Made by a program: the position numbers and the translations under genes
Shown: positions 23,378 through 31,900 of the stretch, one piece after another
How positions within the stretch are numbered: the first letter of the stretch is position 1
Layout: the number at the start of each line of letters is the position of its first letter
Assembly (NCBI GenBank): GCA_947304355.1
Contig: CAMZAX010000020.1
Span: 1 to 47,455 of the forward strand
Direction: 5' to 3'
Origin: an uncultured Selenomonadales bacterium
GTDB lineage: Bacteria > Bacillota > Negativicutes > Selenomonadales > Selenomonadaceae
Length of the DNA stretch: 47,455 nt
The notes under the pieces: model-generated
What the model saw: the letters and a program-made list of their open reading frames with translations, nothing else
Databases searched by the model: none
Told to the model about the DNA's origin: nothing

Positions 23378-24938
23378 AGTCAATGCGGCATTCAAACATG
23401 CGGTGCCACGGATTCGACACGACGAAATTTTTTACGCGCGGGAAATTTTTCTTGGCGAAGTCGTGCATAAGTTGATTCTCGCGCTTTACAATATCCGCCT
23501 CGTGTTCGCCGAGATTCAAGTAAATTTGCAAGCCGTCGGGAAGTTTTGCGAGTTCGGCGGCAATATCGGTGCGGACGTTTGCTTGATAAGCCCAGTCGTC
23601 GAGGTAGCGGCGGGCAAGGAGCCTGTCAATCGACTTGCGGCTCATTTTTTTTGCCAAAATGCCCGTGCCCAACGCGAAACCGCTCGTATTGGTCGCGGTG
23701 TTCCAGCCGCCGTAAGCTTGCAACTTGAAAAGCAAATCGCGTCGTTTAAGCTCTTCCATCAAAGAATTGTCGGAGCCGTTCGCGGTTATGACATCGGCGA
23801 CGCCCACGGGCAATTTTTTCTTGACGGCGCGTTCAATCTGCGCGGCGAACTGTTTTGCGTTGCGTTGGAAATATTTTTGCTCATTTTTGGTTAGAATTTG
23901 CGGCGGAAAGGCATTATGCAACTCGTAAGTCTCGCCGTCGGGGTCGGTGTTGACGAACAGGACAAAATCGGCGCGTTCGGGCTTGGAAACGTACAAGCCG
24001 CCTGCGATAATAATTTCGTCGCGAATCGAATCGCCCAGTCGTTCGTCGGAGTAGTGCGGAATAGTCTTTGCGCCTTTTCCGCGATTGAATTGGACGTTGA
24101 CGAAGGGAATTTCGCCGCTCAAGTCGTTGACGGCACGAGTGAGCAATAACATTGCGTATTCGTCGATGCCGGCGTGCGATTGCACCTTAGTCTTGGGTAT
24201 TTTTAAATCTTTCAAGTAGGCAAGCAGGCGGCGATTTTCGCGGTGCGTTTGACTAAGCGGCGAATTGTCGTCACGCCCGATTACGAAGTAGTCAATAATT
24301 CCTTCGGCGGTGAGGTCGACGAGTTTCAAGGTCGCGTTGAAATTTTTTTCGCGGCGGCCGAAGTAGTCGCGCAGAATGTCGGAGAGAATGTTTTTGGCGG
24401 CGGTTTCCAAATAAGATTGTTCCTTGCTGTTCAAGCGCGAAACTTCCTGTTTGTCGAGCAACTTGGTGTATTGAAAGATTTGCGCGCCGTATTGACCGTA
24501 GTAAGCGGGCTCTTCGCGGTCGCCGGGCGTGCCGAAGCTTGGCGTGCGCATGAGCGAGCCGAAGACGTAAAGCTTGAGGTCGGGATTGTTTTCGCGCAAG
24601 GCTTTGAAATTTTCAACGCGGGCAGTCAACACGTCGGCGGGTATCTCGTGACTGCGCGAGGGAATCAGCCCGCTGTAAAGCAACGCGTCCGAGGCGACGA
24701 CTGCGGCATTGGCGGCGGGTGCGTTTTCGTTTAACCATTGCCACAAATCGTCGGGGCGCGTCAAAAATTCGGTTGGCGGCATTAAAATTTTGTAACCGAG
24801 CTGTGAAACGACTTCGGCGGGCTGTTGGCTTGAAACGGGTCGGTCGTCGTGCGGCACGAACAAAATTTTTTGCGCCGCGCTTGCCGAGTTCGACAACATC
24901 AGCAGTGCGACGATTAACGTCAAAAACTTTTTCAGCAT
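23367..24938 (-). CDS. Secreted DUF4127 family protein
   Basis: 523 residues with a signal peptide (FLTLIVALLMLSNSASA). The mature N-terminus reads FVPHDDRPVSSQQPAEVV, followed by PPTEFL, ASDALLYSGLIPSR and FGSLMRTPSF. This matches the DUF4127 pattern, in which the DxRP and PP motifs recur. The family has no established biochemical role; the layout suggests a periplasmic or surface hydrolase-like fold, but I cannot name a substrate. The ATG is at 24938. Single gene, convergent with hypF. Confidence 0.8.
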   Translation of the reverse strand: MLKKFLTLIVALLMLSNSASAAQKILFVPHDDRPVSSQQPAEVVSQLGYKILMPPTEFLTRPDDLWQWLNENAPAANAAVVASDALLYSGLIPSRSHEIPADVLTARVENFKALRENNPDLKLYVFGSLMRTPSFGTPGDREEPAYYGQYGAQIFQYTKLLDKQEVSRLNSKEQSYLETAAKNILSDILRDYFGRREKNFNATLKLVDLTAEGIIDYFVIGRDDNSPLSQTHRENRRLLAYLKDLKIPKTKVQSHAGIDEYAMLLLTRAVNDLSGEIPFVNVQFNRGKGAKTIPHYSDERLGDSIRDEIIIAGGLYVSKPERADFVLFVNTDPDGETYELHNAFPPQILTKNEQKYFQRNAKQFAAQIERAVKKKLPVGVADVITANGSDNSLMEELKRRDLLFKLQAYGGWNTATNTSGFALGTGILAKKMSRKSIDRLLARRYLDDWAYQANVRTDIAAELAKLPDGLQIYLNLGEHEADIVKRENQLMHDFAKKNFPRVKNFVVSNPWHRMFECRIDFTD

Positions 24939-25041
24939 GAAATTTTCCTCCGTACATTTTTGTCAAGCTTAACATGCAGAAAAATTTTTGGCAACGCGGC
25001 AGGTAAATCGCGACACGGCATAGAAACTTAACAAGAACTTT

Positions 25042-25071
25042 TTACGGCTTACCCGAACGGATTCATAAAAT
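25042..25071 (+). promoter_or_regulatory. Candidate promoter for cheX-REC-GGDEF
   Basis: TTACGG (25042-25047), an 18-bp spacer, TAAAAT (25066-25071). Weak -35; no sigma-28-like pattern. Confidence 0.3.
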
Positions 25072-25096
25072 TTTTTCGCGGAAGGGGATAGATACA

Positions 25097-25564
25097 GTGG
25101 ATGCAAAACTCATCAACCCGATAATCGATGCATTCATGGAAGTTATGCCGCAAATGGGTTTCCCCATGCCCAAGCGGCTCAGAGTGTACCTCCAAGACAG
25201 AAACGTCGTAAGCAACGGCGCAATGCTGACGGTCGGTTTCACGCAAGGCATGACCGGCAAAGTCGTTTACAACATGACGGCGGAGGCTGCGCGCTATTTC
25301 GCCTCGACGATGATGTTGGGCGTGCCCGTCACCAAATTCGGCGATATGGCGCAAAGTGCTCTTCGCGAGATGTCGAACGTGCTCACCGCCCGCGCCGCCA
25401 CGAATTTTTCGACGCTCGGCTTTGAAGTCGACATAACAACACCCGAACTGATTATCGGCGAAGACCAAACGCTTAAAGTCAGCGACGCGCAATTCCTTAC
25501 GGTCGAAATGGAAATCGACGGCTACAAAGTCGAAACCGCGCTTGCCGTCGACAAAGACATTTGA
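25097..25564 (+). CDS. CheX-like chemotaxis phosphatase domain protein
   Basis: 155 residues, GTG start with a GGGG-type SD. It has the CheC/CheX/FliY helix motif ExxN (ALREMSNVLTARAAT), here present once, and the beta-strand-rich C-terminal half of CheX. CheX dephosphorylates CheY-P. Here it is followed 25 bp downstream by a receiver-containing diguanylate cyclase, which may be its substrate instead of CheY. Confidence 0.8.
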   Translation: MDAKLINPIIDAFMEVMPQMGFPMPKRLRVYLQDRNVVSNGAMLTVGFTQGMTGKVVYNMTAEAARYFASTMMLGVPVTKFGDMAQSALREMSNVLTARAATNFSTLGFEVDITTPELIIGEDQTLKVSDAQFLTVEMEIDGYKVETALAVDKDI

Positions 25565-25589
25565 TTTCACTCGGCAGGGGGCGGTACCA

Positions 25590-27275
25590 ATGAAAAAGAT
25601 TTTAATCGTGGACGATAACCCCGTGTCGCTCATGACAACCGACAACATGTTGGCGGGGCATTATCAGACCGTGTGCGCCGTCTCCGCCGAACAAGCCCTT
25701 GAACTTTGCAACAAAGGCGCGCCCGATTTGCTGTTGTGCAATGTGCATTTGCCGGACATGACGGGCGCGGAACTCCATAAAACTTTGCAGGAAAAAACCG
25801 GCGCGGAATTCCCGCTGATAATCGTGACGGCGGACGATGACTCCGACGCGCAAAACCTTGACGGCGCAGCGGCTGCCGTCGTGCAGAGACCCTTCGACCA
25901 GAAAAATCTTTTGCGTAACGTCGCCGCCGCCTTGCAAAGCACGCAACAAGCTTCCGCAATGAAAAAGATTTTAATCGTCGACGATATGATTGTCCCGTTG
26001 ATGATGACTGAAAACATGTTGGCGGACAAGTACGAAACTTTTTGCGCGACGTCCGCCAAAGAGGCAATGGAAATTTATCGCAAGGAAATGCCCGATATGA
26101 TTCTGTCCGATTTCCGTATGCCGGGCATGACGGGCTACGAAATGCAAATCGCCTTGCAAAACGAGTTCCATAAAAAAATTCCGTTCATGTTCATGACGGC
26201 GGACGAGACCGATGAGGTTGAAAGTCGCGGCTTCGACAACGGCGCAATGGATTTGATTCACAAGCCCTTTGAGCCGAAAATTTTACTGCGCCGCGTCGCC
26301 AACATCTTGCAGACCGTCGGCGAAATTCAGGACTTGAAAAAAACTTCGTCAATCGACAAACTCACCGGGCTTTTCAACAAGGGCGCGTCCGAAGAAGAAC
26401 TGCGCAAACTCTGCAAGAAGTCGCACGGCTCGCTTATGATGATTGACCTTGACAGCTTCAAGCTCGTCAACGACATTCACGGGCACGCAATGGGCGACAA
26501 GATTTTAATCGCGTTCGCGGACATCTTGCGCGCGGCAATGCGTTCGACAGATTTAATCGGGCGCATGGGCGGCGACGAATTCGTTGCCTTTTGCCACGGC
26601 GTCCACGAAGAATCCGCCATTGCCTCCAAGACGCAGTTCATTAACGAAAAAATCACCGAAGCCGCCAAACAGCTCATGGGCGAAGACATGAACATCCCGC
26701 TCGGCGCGTCAATCGGTTGCGTGCTCGTCCCGCAGGCAGGCACCGATTTCGCCGAACTCTACAAAAAAGCGGACAAATCCCTTTACATCGTCAAGAAGAA
26801 CGGCAAGCACGGTTACAACATTTTCAGCGAAGACGCACCCGAAGAAAAGGTAGAGACCGTCGTCACGCTCGCGCAAGTCCAAATGATTCTCGGCGAACGC
26901 AATATCGAGGCGGGCGCGTTCGTCCTGCCGTTTGAAAGTTTCCGAATCATTTACCGTTTCCTCAAGCGCACCCGCGCAGGTTACGGCAAAACGATTTGCA
27001 TTGTGCTCCTTTCGCTCCGGCGCACGCCCGAAGACGACGGCAAAGTTCCGCTCAAATACGCGGGCGATCAGCTGATTGAATGCCTGCATAACACGTTGCG
27101 GCGCGGCGATGTCGTTTCGCAAAACGGACGCAATCAATTTCTCGTCCTGCTGACCAACACCGACGGACACCACGACGTTACACGCGCAATCAGTCGCGTC
27201 GTCGAGAATTGGGGCAAGCTCCCCGAAAGCAGAAACTTTTACTTCACGCATGAATGGTCGGTGCTTGACTCTTAA
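25590..27275 (+). CDS. REC-REC-GGDEF response regulator with extra degenerate cyclase domain
   Basis: 561 residues from the ATG at 25590 (SD GGGGG). REC1 (1-115) keeps the acidic pair VDD but has Asn51 (LLLCN) at the phosphoacceptor site and Arg100 in QRPF instead of Lys, so it should not be phosphorylated. REC2 (124-240) is intact (Asp174 in ILSDFRMPG, Lys in HKPF). The GGDEF domain (about 250-415) has an intact GGDEF (327-331) and an I-site RSTD five residues before it, so active and product-inhibited c-di-GMP synthesis is expected. The C-terminal domain (about 420-561) resembles a second GGDEF with NGRNQF in the active-site position. REC1 and REC2 begin almost identically (MKKILIVDD), indicating internal duplication. 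Confidence 0.9.
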   Translation: MKKILIVDDNPVSLMTTDNMLAGHYQTVCAVSAEQALELCNKGAPDLLLCNVHLPDMTGAELHKTLQEKTGAEFPLIIVTADDDSDAQNLDGAAAAVVQRPFDQKNLLRNVAAALQSTQQASAMKKILIVDDMIVPLMMTENMLADKYETFCATSAKEAMEIYRKEMPDMILSDFRMPGMTGYEMQIALQNEFHKKIPFMFMTADETDEVESRGFDNGAMDLIHKPFEPKILLRRVANILQTVGEIQDLKKTSSIDKLTGLFNKGASEEELRKLCKKSHGSLMMIDLDSFKLVNDIHGHAMGDKILIAFADILRAAMRSTDLIGRMGGDEFVAFCHGVHEESAIASKTQFINEKITEAAKQLMGEDMNIPLGASIGCVLVPQAGTDFAELYKKADKSLYIVKKNGKHGYNIFSEDAPEEKVETVVTLAQVQMILGERNIEAGAFVLPFESFRIIYRFLKRTRAGYGKTICIVLLSLRRTPEDDGKVPLKYAGDQLIECLHNTLRRGDVVSQNGRNQFLVLLTNTDGHHDVTRAISRVVENWGKLPESRNFYFTHEWSVLDS

Positions 27276-27280
27276 GCGCA

Positions 27281-27328
27281 AAATAAAAAAGGCGGCGAGT
27301 TCTTCGGAACCCGTCGCCAAATTTTTTT
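27281..27328. terminator. Bidirectional terminator between the two c-di-GMP genes
   Basis: GGCGGCGAGTTC (27291-27302), TTCG tetraloop, GAACCCGTCGCC (27307-27318), then AAATTTTTTT on +. On - the stem is followed by TTTTTTATTTT (complement of 27280-27290). Confidence 0.92.
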
Positions 27329-28967
27329 ACAGGTATCGTTTGATAATTTCGTCCAGCGTTATCGCTTCGGAATAGTAATGCCCTTGCACGTTTGTTATCG
27401 GGAATTTTTTTACTTCGTCGCGAATCGTCGCGTTCTCGATGCCCTTCAAGCAGACTTGCGTTCCGAGCTCCGCCGCAAGCTCCGACAGGTGCCGCACGAT
27501 TTGCAAATTGCCCGCGTCGTTCATGTTCGTGATATATTCCTTTTCAAGCTTGATGAAATTCGGCGACAGGTCGCGCAGAAAGTCAATCGACGCAACGCCG
27601 CTGCCGAAGTCGTCAATCAAACACAAAATGCCCTTGTCCTTAAGCGCGTGCACGATTCGCCGCAAAATGTCCGGCTCAATCAGTCGACAGCTCTGCGTCA
27701 GCTCGAAGCAAAGATTTTCCGGCGGGAAGCCCGTCGACGCAGAAATTTTGTCAATCTCCTCGAACAGGAAGTCGTCGACAATCTGCGCGGGCGAAATGTT
27801 CACGTTGACCATCATATCGGGCTTGCGCGCCAAAATTTTCATGCCGTCTTCCATGGCGCGGCGCAGTATCCAATAGCCCAGCTCCTCGAACAGATAATCG
27901 CGCTCCAAGACCGGCACGTAAGCCGACGGCGGCACGTCGCCGAAGCGTTCACTGTGCCAACAAAGTAACGCCTCCATTGACGTGAGCCGTTCGGTTTTCG
28001 CGTCAAGCACCGGTTGATAGCGCAGAGAAAAATTTTCGCAGTCCATCAAAATGCAGTCGCGCACTTCGGCGAGCAACTCAAGCGATTCGTGCGTGTTCAT
28101 GCCGATTGCGCCGTTGTAGTTGACAAGCTTGCCGTTGTGATAGAACTTCGATTCTTGATACGCGAAGTTCAAACATGAATGAATCGTGCGTTCGTCATAG
28201 TTGCCGCTGTCGAAATGAATCATACCGCCGTTAATCGACAACACTTTGCGGACGTTCTCGACGGGCAAGCCTGCCTGCGCGGCGCGGCGAATTTTTTCGT
28301 ACTTGGCGGCGACTTCTTCGGGCGACAGGCTCTCGGTCAGGAAAGCGAACTTCGCGCCGTTCATGCGATAAATCGTGCCGTCCTGCCCCAATACTTCTTG
28401 AAGGAGCCAGCCCGTCTGTTGCAAGACCGAATTGCCGAACGCGTAACCGTGTTCCTCGTTGATTTGATTCATGCGATTGATTCCGCACAACATCGCCACG
28501 CAGTTGCGTTTGAGTTCGACGGCGGCGGCAAGGTCGCGGAAAAAGCCGTAACGATTGCGCAAAACCGTAACGGGGTCGGTGCTCTCGGTCAAGCCTTCGT
28601 TGATAATGATTCCGCCGATTAAGTCGGGTTTGCCGTCCGCGTCATTGATAACCGCGCCCATGTAGCGCAACACGGCGTAAGTACCGTCCTTGAGGCGCGT
28701 GCGATAACTCATGTCATAGCCCTGCAGTTCGCCGCCGAGCAGGGCTTTTATCGTGCGCGAGTAGACGAAACGGTCTTCGGGGTGAACGTAATTGCCCCAG
28801 TTGACGTGTCCGCCCGTGATGTATTCGCCGGGCAAGCCCAACAGCTCCACGGCGGCGGGACTGAAGCGCGAAACGTCGCCCGTCACGTCGTAAACCGAAA
28901 CGTAATTGCCGCGCCCGATCATCGTGTAAGCGTTAAACAGGTCGTCGAGAATTTTGCGATGCTCCAA
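27327..28967 (-). CDS. PAS-GGDEF-EAL protein with degenerate catalytic motifs
   Basis: 546 residues, cytoplasmic. PAS domain (about 10-125, with HPEDR). GGDEF-like domain (about 135-285) in which the signature is NGAKF (203-207), so it should not synthesise c-di-GMP. EAL domain (about 300-546) keeps EALLCW (332), VNVNIS, FELTQS, DDFGSG and IKLEKEYI. The EGVE-type motif reads KGIE, losing its first glutamate, which is a metal/catalytic position in characterised EAL enzymes. It may be a weak phosphodiesterase or a c-di-GMP receptor. The TTG start at 28967 has GGAAGTGA upstream, and this SD overlaps the stop codon of the giant repeat protein, so both come from one mRNA. Confidence 0.9.
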   Translation of the reverse strand: MEHRKILDDLFNAYTMIGRGNYVSVYDVTGDVSRFSPAAVELLGLPGEYITGGHVNWGNYVHPEDRFVYSRTIKALLGGELQGYDMSYRTRLKDGTYAVLRYMGAVINDADGKPDLIGGIIINEGLTESTDPVTVLRNRYGFFRDLAAAVELKRNCVAMLCGINRMNQINEEHGYAFGNSVLQQTGWLLQEVLGQDGTIYRMNGAKFAFLTESLSPEEVAAKYEKIRRAAQAGLPVENVRKVLSINGGMIHFDSGNYDERTIHSCLNFAYQESKFYHNGKLVNYNGAIGMNTHESLELLAEVRDCILMDCENFSLRYQPVLDAKTERLTSMEALLCWHSERFGDVPPSAYVPVLERDYLFEELGYWILRRAMEDGMKILARKPDMMVNVNISPAQIVDDFLFEEIDKISASTGFPPENLCFELTQSCRLIEPDILRRIVHALKDKGILCLIDDFGSGVASIDFLRDLSPNFIKLEKEYITNMNDAGNLQIVRHLSELAAELGTQVCLKGIENATIRDEVKKFPITNVQGHYYSEAITLDEIIKRYL

Positions 28968-28973
28968 TATGAA

Positions 28974-31900
28974 TCACTTCCTTATCCAAGTGCTTGAGTT
29001 ATGGTCGGCAAGATAAGTTTCGCCGCCCAAAGCGAATTCGACAGCCGCCGAGCCTTCGACGTTGAGTCGCCCGCCGTCGGCAAAGTTCAGCGTGACGGAG
29101 CCTTGAGCGATTTCCGTCGAGACGATTTCGTTGAGCGTGACGCCCGCCAAATTGATAACGTCGCCGTCGCCCGCGCCGATTGTGTCGAGCCCGTTGCCGA
29201 ACGCGTAGAAGAAAATATCCTTGCCCGCGCCGCCGATAAGCGCGTCGTTGCCGAGATTGCCGCCCCACAGTGACGCGCCGCCGTCGCCCGCAAGTATTGT
29301 GTTGTCCAGGTCATTGCCCGCCAAAAGATTCGTGTCCGCCGATTTCGACGCGTCCAAGACTGCAATGTCGCCAAGGTAGTAAGTGCCGTGCGCGCCCGTC
29401 TGTCCGTCGCCGAGCCAAATCGCCGCGTGTTCGTCGACAGTCATTGTCGCGTTGAGCCCCGTCGCCACGAAGCAGTTGGCGTTGGCGTCGTAAGCAATCG
29501 AAGTTGCGTCGACCTTCGCGATAAGGTTGTTGATTCGGAAGTCCTTGCCCTGCGCGTCGGCGAGCGTCAACCAATCGTCGCCGTGATTGATTTGCATTAG
29601 GACGTTGCCCGCGCCGTCCGTTACGACCGAGGTGACTTCGTCGGTGCCCACGTTGATTTTGTCAGCCGTCGCGAGGTTCGTGCCGTCGTAGAATTCAAAA
29701 TCGGTGATGGTGTCGCGTCCGTCGCCTGCCGTGAAGTAAAATTCCGTCGAGCCGCCCTTTGCGTCGGATGTGTTGCCGCGCAGGAGGTCGTTGCCCGCGC
29801 CGCCCCAAATGCCTGTGCCTGCCGTGCCCGCCGTGAGCGTTTCGTCGTTCGCCGAGCCGACAAGCGTCGCCGAGCCTTTGCCCGCAGTCACGTTGTCGAT
29901 TCCGTAGAAATAAATATCTTGATCGTCATTGTTGCGCAGGTCGACGAACAGCGCGCCGCCGTAGCCCGTGAAGTCGACGCCCGAATTTTCGCCCGCGTAG
30001 ATGTCGGCAAGGGTGTCGCCCGCCGCGATGACGGAATTTTTCTGAGCCACGGCAACTTTGTATTCAATGCCGTTGGCGAGCTCTTTGAAGTTCACGAACG
30101 CTGCACTGTTGCCGACGCCTTTCAAAATCGCCGAGCCGTTGTCTGTCGTTATGCTGACGTTCGCGCCGTCGAAGGTGTTTTTCCAAGTGCCGTCGCCTGC
30201 AATGTTGTCGTTGGTCACGTCAAAGCCCGCGCTGAAATTTTCAATCATGTCTTTGCCGCCTCTGAGTGAAACCGTCACGCCCGGCAAGCCGTTGCGAGTT
30301 TCGGGCAATTTGATGACGTTCAAGCCCGCGCCGCCGTCAACGAAATTGCCTGCCGCCGCGAAGATCGTATCGTCGCCCGCACCGCCGCGCAGGGTCGAGT
30401 AATCGCCGCCGACGAGAATCAAATCTTGCGTCGCGTCGCTTGCGTCGAGTTGTGCGCTGTCCGAGGCGAAGCCGACTTCTTGACGCGTGCCGCCTCTGTC
30501 GAAGAAGTTGACGACTTCACTGCGCGTGCCGAGGTCGACAGTCGCCGAGCCGATTGAAAGTTCGCCGTCGTCGAAGGCAATCGAGCCGCTTTGAATCGCC
30601 GCCGCAATGTCAAGATAATTCGTGCCGAAGCCCGTGCCCGTCGAGGCGTCGTAACTTTCGAGCGTCATTTTGCCGCCCGTCGCGAAAAGCCACGTATTGC
30701 CGCCCGTCAAGCTGACGTGAACGTTTTTGCCTTGACTGACAACGGTATCGTCGCCCGCCATGATGTTTACGTGAGCCGCAGTCTTTTCGACGACGGTCAA
30801 GTCGCCGCCCGTCATTGTGATGTTGTAAATGCCGCCGTCACTCGCGCCGACGACCGTGACGTTTTCGGGCTTGAATCTGTCGATGATGTCCGCCGCCGTC
30901 GATTTGCGCGTAAACAACGGGTTGGCGGCGTCGTAAACGTAAGCACCCGCGTCGCCGAGCCCGACGATGATGTCGTTCGCGCCGACAGTGAGCGCGGTGT
31001 TGTCGACGACGTAATTGCCCGCCTCCGTGACTTGCAAGCTTGCGCCTTCGCCGAGCCCTACAACTTCCTTGTTGCGAATCCAAATGCCGTCGTCGTCTTC
31101 GGTCAACGTTAAGCTGTTGTCGTTGAGCGTCATTGACTCGCCGCGCATTTGAGCCCAGGTTTTATCGACAGCTGAAGTATTAATCGTTGTGGCGTCCGTC
31201 GCGTCGTGCAGGTAAAGCAAATTGTTGTAAGCCCCGACCGACGAGATTTCGCCGTCAATCGTGACGCCCGTGCCGTTAATTATCAACTTGTCCGACATGC
31301 AGTCGAAGATGATACTGCCTTCGAGGTTGCTGACGGCGGTTAATTCTTGGTCGCTGTTGAATTCAAAGGTAACGTTGTCGTCGCCGCGAATCGTGACGCC
31401 GAGCGAATCGTCCGCCGTGTTGCCGAATTGGAACTTGCCCGTCGTGTCCGTGTGCACTTTCGAGACGCCGCCGAGAGCCTCAAGCGTCGAGCCCTTGCTG
31501 AGGTTGAAAATTTCCGCACCGCCCGCGCCGTTGGCAATGTCAATCGATCTGTCGCCGTGAACGATAATCGGGTCGCCGCCGTCGAGTGAAACCGCGTGGG
31601 GCGTGAAGTCGCCGCTTACCGTGCCGTTCAAGTCGTTGAAGCCGCGCACGTATGACTTATCGGGTTCAAAGTCAACCTTCACGACGACGCTTGAATCGCC
31701 GCCGATTGTGTAGGGCTTGTTGCCGATTTGAACGACGCCTTCCGAATCGGTAACGAGGTCGAAAAGAGTTTCCTCCGGTTCGTCGCCAATGTAAGCGGCG
31801 GCTTTGACTGTAACGGGCGCGGTTATGCCGATAATCTGTTGCAAGCCGATTAAGTCTGTCTGCACGCGATAGCCGTCGTCGCCGCGAGCCGTAAAGCTTT

